NCBI RefSeq assembly: GCF_026151205.1
Contig: NC_087072.1
Span: 19,310,103-19,374,102 of the forward strand
Direction of reading: 5' to 3'
DNA length: 64,000 bases
Source: Bolinopsis microptera
Taxonomy: Eukaryota > Ctenophora > Tentaculata > Lobata > Bolinopsidae
Position 1 is the first letter of the stretch; the number at the start of each line of letters is the position of its first letter. A program made the translations under genes and the position numbers. Positions 1-9,501 of this stretch are shown here, piece after piece. The notes under the pieces were generated by a model. The model was not told the DNA's origin. It ran no database searches and saw nothing but the letters and a program-made list of their open reading frames with translations.

Positions 1-720
1 GAAAAGGATCTTGGAGTTCTAACTACCAGAAACCTGGACTGGAGTGATCATATAGATAAGTCCGTGAAAAAAGCAAAGTCTGTTATAGGCTGGATCAAAC
101 GAAGTTTGATCTGCCGTAACAAATTTGTTATGCTAAATGTCTACAGAACTCTAGTTCGACCTCACATCGAATACGCTGTGCAAGTGTGGAATCTACCAGC
201 AGAGCACGGAAACTGGAGGACTATTAAGAAGATAGAAGACGTTCAGAGAGAATTTACACGAATAATCGACGGGATTGGTATCCTACCATACGATGAGAGA
301 CTGAGAATCCTCCAGTTAACAACACTACTGGAGCGCCGTATGAGGGGTGATCTTATTGAAACCTTTAAAATAACGACGGGTAAAGTGGACTATGGACAAG
401 ATCTTTTCAGGATATCACGTAGCGGTACCAAGATCCTAAAAGATAAAAGAGGAAATCAGGTCCTCAGTAACCGTGTTGCCAATTACTGGAACAAAGTACC
501 AAGTTCGGTTAAAGAAGCCAGTTCAGTAGACGCATTCAAAGCTCGACTTCAATGTTATAAAAATGAACTGATAGCGAGTGGAGCATCGTCAAAGGGTCAC
601 TTCTGGGATCTCAGCGAAACCTTGATGTCAAAAATAAATACATGTGAGCATGATTCATATGCACATTTCATGTCTAATAACCCATTGATTGCTAAATACC
701 GAGGAATCAATGTTTCTTGA
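1..720 (+). pseudogene. LINE reverse transcriptase C-terminal fragment (CR1/L2-like)
   Basis: The frame is open from the first base of the window to the stop at 718-720 (about 239 codons). It begins EKDLGVLTTRNLDWSDHI, the region just after the RT thumb in jockey/CR1/L2-type LINEs. Further on are the usual VRPHIEYA motif (near residue 52) and NRVANYWNKVPSSVKEA (near residue 158), followed by a DAFKARL segment. The catalytic palm and the endonuclease lie left of the window, so only the C-terminus is present and autonomy cannot be judged. No stop or frameshift interrupts the visible part, so the insertion is fairly young. The clade is inferred from motif style, not from a tree. Confidence 0.85.
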
Positions 721-895
721 TTGTTAAATTCAGAACTACATGTTAACGTCCTAAAAATAATTAATCATTAAATGTTCCGGATAGGAACATTTTTCTTTTT
801 GATAATATTGTGCGAACTGCAATAGCGTAGAGTGCAGTTGGGTTTCAAGTTTTGTCGAGATGGCCATGTGGCCATAATCCTATTATTATTATAAA
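1..895 (+). mobile_element. 3' end of non-LTR retrotransposon with (TTA)n tail
   Basis: The RT fragment is followed by a short 3' UTR that ends in a small hairpin (ATGGCCATGTGGCCAT, 859-874) and a short ATT/TTA microsatellite near 881-893. Such 3' stem-loop plus microsatellite ends are typical of CR1/L2-like LINEs. The exact 3' boundary is estimated. Confidence 0.6.
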
Positions 896-1796
896 GGGTC
901 TCAATAAGAGGTCTCGACTGCCTAGGCGTCAGACCTTGGCAGTCGGTAGTTTTCTTCTGGCCCGGGATCAGCTGACCCTAGGGACCAGAGGATAAAGGTG
1001 TAGAAACTATATGTATCTACAAAACTTTCAAGGTTGTTTTTACAAGAGACAGGGCTTGCTGCGCAAGGGAAGAAAAGCGGGAGAAACACTCACAAATTAT
1101 ACAAATAAATATTATAAAACATAGCAAAAAGAAATTCAAACAATCCTACACTACTACAAATGTTTATTACATACTACAATGTGATACATGATAATTATAT
1201 GCTGTATAGACAAGAAACAGGGCTTGCAGGGCAAGAGATGGATCAAAGGGACTAGTCACAGAGTGTAATATACAGTGATTCAGCAAGAACCCATTGCTGA
1301 ATCTGGCACACAAAATACCACAATCAAAACAAAAATATACAATATTATATCAAACAATATGTTTATACAAGAATCAGGGCTTGCAGAGCAAGAGAAGAAA
1401 AATAAGAGAAAACTACCATCAACTGTATATACCGTAGTCCATCAGATAGGTAATCATTACTAATACACTTATTATTATTATTATTAAAGCCCAAATATTA
1501 CAGTGAAAAGAGAGAGCCAAAAATTCGGGCATATTTTATTTCAGTGAAATATTTGAGTGAAAATTTGCCCATGGAACTAGATGGTAAATCCTTATGATAT
1601 AGGGGTTGTTCACCCCTTAGACTTAGAGATAATTTTTATCACCGAAAAACAGGCCATTTTTAAACAGCATGTATGTGATAATTTCGGTAATTTTTATAAC
1701 TCAGTAATATCGCTCCGTTAAATATTTATTTCCAGTTTTTACAGTAAATTCGGGTTTCTTTTCATCTTATTGTACCCCAAACCAAAGTATTGAAGT
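896..1796. repeat. Degenerate repeats upstream of the dioxygenase gene
   Basis: No gene is seen. Three diverged copies of a core like ACAAGARACAGGGCTTGC occur near 1042, 1210 and 1366, about 160 bp apart, which suggests an old tandem array. A second motif, CCTTATGATATAGGGG followed by GTTCACCCCTTAGA, lies at about 1591-1625 and recurs near 5755-5790, so that part is a dispersed repeat. A promoter for the gene starting at 1797 must lie here or nearby, but no specific element stands out. Confidence 0.45.
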
Positions 1797-3232
1797 ATGT
1801 TGCTGTCTCGTCTTCATAAATTGAAACCCATCCTTTCATCTACAAAACAGTTGCTGTTTCGTTCTCATTTTCCTAGTGGAAGACACCTCAGTGAACTTGT
1901 CAAACTAACAGAACACGGTATCAGAGACAACGACAGAGACCTCCTGCACGTGGAAACACGGAATATGTGCCGCTGTGAAACCTGCTTCGGCAAACACAAT
2001 CACCAAAAAACAGGACAACCGTTCAGAACTGGGAATCTTCATCCTGGGGTGAAGGTTACTGATATAGGGAACGTTTCAGAGCACTATGTAAGTCTGACTT
2101 GGAGTGATGGACACACAGGGCTTGTTGCCAGGACAATTCGTGGAGAGTACGGTCCTGAACCAGTCCCAACAATCCTGGACAAGTATCTTGACCTCAGTAT
2201 GAGATACAACAGGTGCCAGGAGTTTTGGAGCGCTAAAACGGACGAAAACTCCAAGGTATTCGACTACAACACAGTTATAAGCAGTGTGGGAAATACAAGA
2301 GATTTTCTAGCTCACTACATGATCCATGGTGTAGGATTTCTGACAGAAATACCTGCCAACAAAGAAATGCTCGATATCATCGCTGATTTGAAGTGTGGGC
2401 CGATAAGGGAGACAATATTTGGAGGGGTGGATGTGGTGAGGGTTAAACCTAATCCTGCCAATGCTGGGTATGGTAGTGGGAGCCTAGCTGGTCACACGGA
2501 TCTGAACTATTACTACCAGGTATTGATCGAGGTTCAATTTTATTTTGACATTTTGTGTTCATGATTTTTATAATCTCCACAAATAAAAGCTTTTTCTATA
2601 TTATCATCTATATTATCCTCTTTGTCTGTACTAGCTATTATTGAATTTAAGCTATGTTTTCATTCTCAGTTTTTCAGAATCCCCATGTAGAGTTCTTCCA
2701 TGCTATGGAGAACACGGTTGAGGGAGGAGATAGTTTCTGGGTTGACACCTTCTCAGCAATCTCAGAAGTCCGAGAAGAGAGACCAGACTACTTTGATATC
2801 CTGTGCAGAGTGCCAATATACCACAGATTCACCCCACCCGGTACAGACCACTACGTCAGAAGTCACCACACCCTAGTGACCATGTTAGGAGAGGATATTT
2901 TCCAGATAAGTGACAACCCCTGGTCCACAGACACACCTCTAGCTACATACACCCTGGATCTGGAGACTCGGAGACAGTGGTGGGAGGCGTACCTGTACTA
3001 CAGAGCCAAAGTGGAGGATCAGAGTAGGTGGATCATGAGAAAGTTAGAGGGAGGGGAGGTTGTAGTGCTGGATAACTTCAGGGTTTGTCACGGGAGGAAG
3101 GAGTTTGGGAGGACGGAACAGGGGCAGGAGAGGATGGTCGGGACGGCTTATGTTAATTGGAATCATCTCCAGAGGGTCTTGCTGAGCCCGGTGGAGGCTG
3201 AACCGTGCTTTCTTGAGACAGAGAAACATTGA
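1797..3232 (+). CDS. Gamma-butyrobetaine/trimethyllysine dioxygenase family protein (BBOX1/TMLHE-like)
   Basis: There are two exons, 1797-2519 and 2678-3232, joined in phase 0 across a GT-AG intron (2520-2677) to give 425 residues. The N-terminus is basic and amphipathic (MLLSRLHKLKP), compatible with mitochondrial import as in TMLHE. Cys58, Cys60, Cys63 and possibly His82 match the zinc-binding N-domain of the family. The Fe(II) triad is His233-x-Asp235 (GHTDLNYYY, at the exon junction) and His379 (VCHGR). Arg393 in ERMVGTAY is the likely 2-oxoglutarate ligand. The family hydroxylates trimethyllysine or gamma-butyrobetaine in carnitine synthesis. Exon 2 (VEGGDSFWVDTF) looks closer to BBOX1 and the leader closer to TMLHE, so the substrate is undecided. 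The length is normal and all catalytic residues are present, so the gene looks functional. Confidence 0.9.
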
Positions 3233-3565
3233 CTGTGTCAGTGTGTCAGATGTATTATAATTATAAATTGATCATCTGTTGAGTTAAGATCAGTCATCTG
3301 CTGGTAAATCAAACTCTTTGCATTCAAATATCTTGGTTTGATTTGAAAATTGCATCATAAAATATCTCATCGTGTTTTATTATATTGTAGTCACTTACCT
3401 GACTCACTGCACCAGGAACAATCAATTGGTCGCACTTACTGAAACATATGACCCTAAATTCTTTGAGAGTTTGAGCTGTCATGTGGTGACGAAACGATAC
3501 GAAACACTGAATTTACTACCCCCCTACTATGCGACAAAGATATTGTATTTTTTATTTGAAAATTC
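3233..3565. other. 3' flank of the dioxygenase gene; no gene seen
   Basis: AT-rich sequence with only short frames and no recognisable protein or clear AATAAA. It probably holds the 3' UTR of the upstream gene before the repeat block begins. Confidence 0.4.
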
Positions 3566-4227
3566 AATTAATTATTTGACCAAAACCCATAATCAATAAT
3601 CATGGGTAGAGTGGACCGCTGCCAGTGTCTCTCTGCTCTCTTTCCCAAACAAAATGAAGTGATATTAATTTGATTGACCGTTCTCAAATGCAAATGATAC
3701 CGAGAATGAAATCGGTCGCTCGCTTTTCCCATATATGTATATATATGTCCCGACAATCTGTCGTAAAACAGGGGTTCAAGAAAACCCATTTCCCGATGCT
3801 CCTGAAACCTGAAACCTTTTTTGCAGTCGATTGGGGCAACGTCTAGACGCCCTGCAAAGTTTCATATCTCTAACTCAATTGTGACATGGTTTTTAAGGCA
3901 CCTGAATATGGCGATTTTGGGTTTTTTACCGAATTTCGTATAACAGTGCTGGCACGTATTTTATGCAAATTTCTTAAAAATCTCCACATAACTATTTCTT
4001 ATTCCTGTCATCTTTGACATCAAATTAGAATGTTTTGAACTAAAAATAAATCTGCCGAACGACTTCGGATGAGTCTTAATGCATGAAAAACTCCGGCCGG
4101 AGTGCACGCTTCGCGTGCACGAAAGAGGCTTGTAATTACGTGTACCAAAGGGGGTATAATTATAGTAAAGGGGGTACATAGTATACGCACATAAAGGCAA
4201 CGGTCGTGCTTGCCAGCACTGTGATTA
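3566..4227 (-). mobile_element. Repeat modules: half of hairpin module C plus module A
   Basis: 3566-3720 matches one arm of a hairpin repeat (module C: TTTGACCAAAACCCAT, then GGGTAGAGTGGACCGCTGCC) found as complete inverted pairs near 42.4, 45.4, 47.3 and 58.4 kb. 3735-4227 matches module A in minus orientation, which holds an inner MITE-like unit with inverted ends CAGTGCTGGC (about 3943-4227). A GC hairpin, CTCCGGCCGGAG followed by TGCACGCTTCGCGTGCA, sits at 4091-4119. Short frames here are not genes. Confidence 0.7.
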
Positions 4228-4228
4228 T

Positions 4229-5144
4229 ATACCTTATCGGACCTTATTTGGACGGACATTACTTGAACGCTGGAGGCCCTAGCGTTCATCTTAATGTCCG
4301 TTCAAATAAAGTCCGTTCAATTAATGTCCGTCCAAGTTAAAGTCCGTTGAAATTTTTTCAAAAATTTTTCCATTTCGAACTTTTTGTCCAGAATATGACA
4401 ACTTTGAGAACTTTATTGTGCCGTAAGTTAACGACGGAAAGGTTCTCCTTGGTCTGCACTGCCGGAGGCACAGAAAACTTTACTAGTATATGATGTTTTC
4501 AAGGGTCACTTGGTGGAAAAAAGTCAACAAAATTATGGCACTCAACAGTCAACAACATAGTTCATGAGCTAGTCCCCGCCAACATGACAAACTTGTTCCA
4601 GCCTCTAGATATTACGGTAAATCGTGATTCGTGTTGCCAAGGACATTGTCCGACGTTGTTATAGTTCATATTACTGAGGGGAGGTAATGAAACAGTGCTA
4701 GGAAAGCTCTACGTGATGTTAAGGTTAACCTAAAGTTGTCTAAGATAAAACCATTTCACGCCGAATGGCTTGTAAAAGTTAACAATGAAATGCAGGACCG
4801 GGGTAGTTTGATAAAAAAGGTTTCCACAAAGCTAGAAATCACTGATGCTTGTTTAAGCATGGACTATTTCATGCACGAAAACCCATTTAATGAATATGAT
4901 ATGTGATATTAGACACTGATCATGTACACATATTTTAACATTTTTACTGCTTAATGACTGCTTTTCTTACTTATTGTATGAAAAATGGATTAAAAATCAT
5001 TTGCTGAAATTAAAAAAAAGTCAAAAAACTGAAAAAAATTCGGATTTTTTATGGTTTTGAATGCCTTCGAGCGTTCATATTAATGTCCGTTCACAATTAT
5101 GTCCGTTCATGTAATGTCCGTCCAAATAAGGTCCGATAAGGTAT
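4229..5144 (+). mobile_element. Pogo/Tigger-like DNA transposon relic
   Basis: The ends are inverted repeats of over 30 bp starting TACCTTATCGGACC, flanked by TA. Several subterminal copies of TGTCCGTTCA follow inside each end. Plus-strand fragments at about 4555-4905 resemble the end of a DDE_1 (pogo/Tigger/jerky) transposase: LVPANMTNLFQPLDITVN, then, in another frame, a KIKPFHAEWLVKVNNEM-like piece. Frameshifts and stops separate the pieces, so it is dead. The class rests on the QPLD motif and the TA target; a profile search of the translated pieces would test it. Confidence 0.65.
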
Positions 5145-5341
5145 ATAAATCAAGCGTTACATTTCAGCCATGCAAAATTACAATGACATATTTTGATATA
5201 CTAATTGAAAAATGGTGCTGCAATATAAGATGCTTATTGTTGATTGTGTGGCCGGATGACAACTAACTAGAAAAGAAAAATAAACTTGATTATATAATAA
5301 TTAATTCGGCTGAACCAACACATAGCAAGAGCCACATTAAC

Positions 5342-5427
5342 GTTGGGGCCGTATAAAATATAACTAAATAATTTACACAATACGGTTGGGGCCGTATAAA
5401 ATATAACTAAATAATTTACACAATACG
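5342..5427. repeat. 43-bp tandem duplication
   Basis: Two essentially identical copies of a 43 bp unit starting GTTGGGGCCGTATAAAATAT lie head to tail. The short minus frame across it (5267-5473) is only a repeat artefact. Confidence 0.85.
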
Positions 5428-7026
5428 GTGCCCATGTCTGAGCGGCTCTCCTCAAAATACTTTTTCTCTTCATCGGAGCCGAAAGTTAAAAACAAAACAC
5501 GGATCTCATAAAATCAACAAACACTAAATAATGTTAAACTTAAAGAGATAATATCAGATTAACTGTCGCAAAAAATTTTAACAGTTTACATACAATTTAC
5601 TTGATCTTATTGACACACCGAGAAAAACTTAAAAAAAAAAGAAATGGATACTCGAAAAAATTACACAAAAAAGACAATAATAAAATCAAAAATGTAAGGC
5701 GCGTTACCTGAACCATCATGAAAATGTGATTTTAAACTATATAAGCGACAGTGACCTTATGATATAGGGGTCGTTCACCCCTTAGAGATAATGTTTTTCT
5801 GGCCATTTTTTTGTAGCGCGATGCACTACTGGGTCGCGCGCGCGCATCAATAATGCAGATCGGCGAGATGCGAAGGATGACATCGTGAATCAAGCCATTT
5901 TTTTGGAGAACGAGGTAGGTTGGTTTAAATATGTCGTCAGTCCTTACTTCTTTACTGCCGTTCGTTACCATGGCGTTTTAATTCGCGTTTTTGACACCAC
6001 TTGGGGGTCCAAATTGTGGGCACTAAAATTCTTATTCTTTGGCCAATTTTTTAAAGGCCATTAAAGCATTTGAACCAGTCAAAAAAAGTCGTGTTAAAGA
6101 TGATGCCGTGGTGTCAGTAAAATGGTTCGGATGTATAAACATGTATATATATCGTCTCGCTTTGCCTTTAGAAAGGACTACTATAACACTTGGGACAATA
6201 ATATTCAAATACTAATAGGATCCTGTTGACTCCTATTGCAGGATATTTATGGGAGCAAATAAAACGTCAGTACTTTGCAGTGAAGGTAAACTATTTGCAG
6301 TGTAGTTTAACTATTTGCAGTGAGGGACTGTCACGTGAATGAATCACGTCTAGGTTTTTAGATAGGACCAATTGGGAGCTTACAATGATATTTTTTAAAT
6401 AGGATTTATCTGCAGTTAAATTAACTAAAGTAAAATGTACATTTAGACGGTCTGCAGAGTCAAACTGTATGACGTCATAGTAACCCTTTTTATAGTAATC
6501 AAAATATAAAGTCCTTAGTATCTGCTACAATTCATTCATTTTTGCACCCTCTTAGAGATCTATAATTGCTGTGACTGTGAAGTATACACACTGAGCTCTT
6601 TGTTTTAATATTAATGTTTGACGGATCATCGGAGCTTAAATAGTTGGTACGATAAACTGAAATCTTCAAACATATGGTTTCTTGTTATTAAGCGAATCGT
6701 CTGGTACTATACACACTGAGTGTAATCACTGAGTGTAAACAAATATATGGGACACACCTTATAGTTATAATATTAGGAACACTTAATTAATAACTGGTTT
6801 TAGCAGCGTTATATAAGTATAACCGATATATAAGTATAACCGATATATAACCGATGTCCCTCACGTTCTGTCAGGTCTGTTACTATAGCAACGTCCGGGG
6901 AAAAGTTAAAGAATTTAACATAGAATCTTGTTCAGTCTTTAAAATCATACCTCCAGTAAGCAAACAAGTATGGTAAAAACATTACTGCCACTGACTACAA
7001 GTTTGCCACTGACTACAGGTTTGCCA
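5428..7026. other. Repeat-rich intergenic DNA without a gene
   Basis: Contains a dispersed repeat near 5752-5910 (CCTTATGATATAGGGG; then TGTAGCGCGATGCACTACT, shared with about 8310-8440 and, reversed, 7470-7490). It also has a small duplication of AACTATTTGCAGTG (6285-6325), a tandem ATATAAGTATAACCGAT (6811-6855) and a duplicated TTTGCCACTGACTACA (6988-7026). No coding potential is recognised. Confidence 0.5.
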
Positions 7027-7206
7027 CGTTAGTGGCGTAATACAAAGGCCGGCGCCGCTGACCCCGCTTAGCTGTGCAGGGGGCACTATCTTAGAAGGTG
7101 CAAAATTGTCGTTCGCGTTTGAATGTGGGACAATTTTGAAAAAATTAGCTTTTTAAAAGATTTTACCGTGTATCCTCTAAAATCACCTAATTTGTTCAAT
7201 TGCAAT
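7027..7206 (-). mobile_element. Truncated copy of the hAT-type MITE
   Basis: It starts with the terminal GTGGCGTAA and matches the reverse complement of the complete MITE at 8803-9088, including GCTGACCCCGCT, GAATGTGGGACAATTT and TAAAATCACCTAATTTGTTC. The other end is cut by the GC-rich inverted repeat beginning at 7211. Confidence 0.7.
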
Positions 7207-7210
7207 TTTA

Positions 7211-7638
7211 TTACCTGAGTGCTGAGGACCCCAGGCTTTAATGTTGTTAAACAATAGAGATTAGGCGGAATGACCGGCTGAGCGCGGCCCAGTAAGGCGA
7301 GGCCTAATGGTGCATTGGTGCATCTACGTGGTTGCGAGAAGAATTGTTTGATGCGCGGCACGGCCCAGTACTAGTGCATCTTACCTGAGGACCCCAGGCT
7401 ATTATGTTCATTAACGAACGAATAAAGATTTGGCGGAATGACAGGCTGAGCGCGGCCCAGTAATAGTGCATCGCGCTACAAACTTGTAAAATGCAGCAAT
7501 TTCATTGGACGGGAGCAACTGCATATCATGAGGTTAACAATTAATTGCTTATGGCGACAAATGGTTACTGGGCCGCGCTCAGCCGGTCATTCCGCCTAAT
7601 CTCTATTAACAACATTAAAGCCTGGGGTCCTCAGGTAA
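7211..7638. mobile_element. Inverted-repeat element with GC-rich core (family D)
   Basis: Arms at 7211-7290 and 7566-7638 are inverted copies running TTACCTGAG...GGACCCCAGGC to GGCGGAATGACCGGCTGAGC and GCGGCCCAGTAA. A third copy in forward orientation (7381-7473) lies between them. Related pieces occur at 19265-19345 and, for the GCGCGATGCACTA part, near 5815 and 8315. It is a short non-autonomous family of unknown class. Confidence 0.6.
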
Positions 7639-8802
7639 CACGCTACACGTCGCACGCTACTTTTAAAAACTTTGGACGAGTATCCTCCGTCATTAACTTA
7701 TTATAACCATTGATACAAAGGCCATAATCTTTCGCCAGCTCTCCAATATCTACCTTGAAGCTGCACTTTATATCCTTGAACTACACAATATAAACTAAAG
7801 TATGTTTTAGTGTAGACTTTTTGTCACAACAAGACTGCAACCTATAGTAACAACTATAAACAAAACACCTAATGTCTACTAACAAATTTCTTGTAGTCCT
7901 AATATGAGCCTTGTCTCTAAAAACCTAACTGAACTAGCGTTTCGGTGTGTGCAAAAGCTTTCACATGTCAGGCACGCGCATTCCTTGCCCCGTTAGTTAC
8001 CTGTCCAGTGTCCTTCCAAACCCAAACTAGCAGTCTGCAGTCAAGGACAAAAAGTCACACACTAAATGGGCATTATATATTATGAATTATTTTACATCTT
8101 TTTAGTCTGTAAAATGTGCTAAAATTAAATTTCTTGTTTCATCGAAAATTTCTTGTTTCATTGATTAACTGTACAATTATTTAATCGCTGTCATGTCACT
8201 GGTAATATTGAATTAAAGTCAAATGCTATCTTTTGCCGCCTTCGGCGGCGCGCGCTTCGCGCGCGAAAAGTGGCATGCAACGTATGTCAAAACTCCATGA
8301 ATTACAAATTTATTTGTAGCGCGATGCACTACTTGGCCGCGCCGCGCATCAAATAATTCTTCTCGCAACCTTCCGTAGATCGGCGAGATGCACCACTGGG
8401 CCTTGCCGAGCTGGGAAGGATTGACATCGTGAATCAACAAATTTATTTATTTACAATTATTTCATATTTGTTTTTTTACTTTACTTTACTTTACTTTAGA
8501 AGAAGAGTAATTGTAATAAAGAAAAGTTTGAATTAAGAATAGTTTTAATTAAATGATTATGTGTTAATACCTTGGTCTGTTAAAAGTATTGTATAACATT
8601 TGTTGTGATGTGTGATTAGCATTCTTTCTATGCCTTGATAAATTTATATAATTGACGAAATTTCTCGGTGGTATTTGGTATTGTTTGATACTCACATGTT
8701 TTTTATATCCAATTTGAATTCTAATAAAGACCCTAAGCATTATGATCAAATTTTTAGTACAATAGTTATATCAGGGTTGACATCTATGATTAATATTATA
8801 AC
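7639..8802. other. Intergenic DNA with diverged repeats
   Basis: 7867-8140 is a diverged duplicate of 9228-9480 (shared CTAGCGTTT-GGTGTGT, CATTCCTTGCCCCG, CTGTAAAATGTGCTAAAA). At 8230-8262 two GC hairpins stand side by side (GCCGCCTTCGGCGGC and GCGCGCTTCGCGCGC). 8310-8440 is a family-D-like piece. A (TTTAC)n run lies near 8473-8498. No gene is seen. Confidence 0.45.
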
Positions 8803-9088
8803 CAGTGGCGTAACGTTGCCTGTTGGCGCCCCCTGCCGAAAAGGCGCCCCCCTGTTGGCGCCCTCTCCCCTTTTGGAGCCCCTCCCTAAAATTGAACAAA
8901 TTAGGTGATTTTAAAGAATACGCCGGTAAAATCTCTAAAAAAGTGTGTATCTAGAGCAAAACACGCAGTTTTGCTAGTACTTTAGTTAAGTTTTCGAAAT
9001 TGTCCCACATTCAAACGACGATTTGGCGCCCCCTAAGACGGCGCCCCCCTGCACAGCGGGGTCAGCAGGGCCTTTCGTTACGCCACTG
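8803..9088. mobile_element. hAT-type MITE with 8-bp target duplication
   Basis: The 286 bp element has perfect terminal inverted repeats CAGTGGCGTAACG / CGTTACGCCACTG. It is flanked by the direct repeat ATTATAAC (8795-8802 and 9089-9096), the 8 bp target duplication typical of hAT transposons. Internal GGCGCCCCC blocks recur near both ends. No transposase is encoded. Confidence 0.9.
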
Positions 9089-9501
9089 ATTATAACCCAA
9101 TATTCATTTCTTTTTCTCCCTTAAATTTAAACCCCCGGCCCCCATTGAACACCCAAAATACCTACCGTCCTTAATAATCGTAAAGACCATTTGTTACAAA
9201 ATAGCTGCTAGAATAATGCATGCCAAATATTCCCTCTTACACCCACAAATTATAATGCCTTCCTATCAACGCCTCTAATTTGGTCATTAATCAACCAGAC
9301 TAGCGTTTTGGTGTGTACAAAAGCTACCAGCCAGTACATTCCTTGCCCCGCTAGTTGATTGTCAAAAAATCATACAGCTCAGAACAAACGGCCATTTACC
9401 ACTAAGAGCATTATATGTTTTCATTTGTTTAAATTTTATGCTGTAAAATGTGCTAAAACTTTGATTATTTGTTTACTTGTAATTGTATAGGGACCACTAA
9501 A

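Noticed and set aside
5732-5971. 79-codon minus-strand frame
   Set aside because: It lies in a dispersed repeat shared with 8310-8440 and 1591-1625 and has no motif.
7086-7361. 91-codon minus-strand frame
   Set aside because: It spans the junction of the truncated hAT MITE and the family-D repeat, so it is a chance frame.
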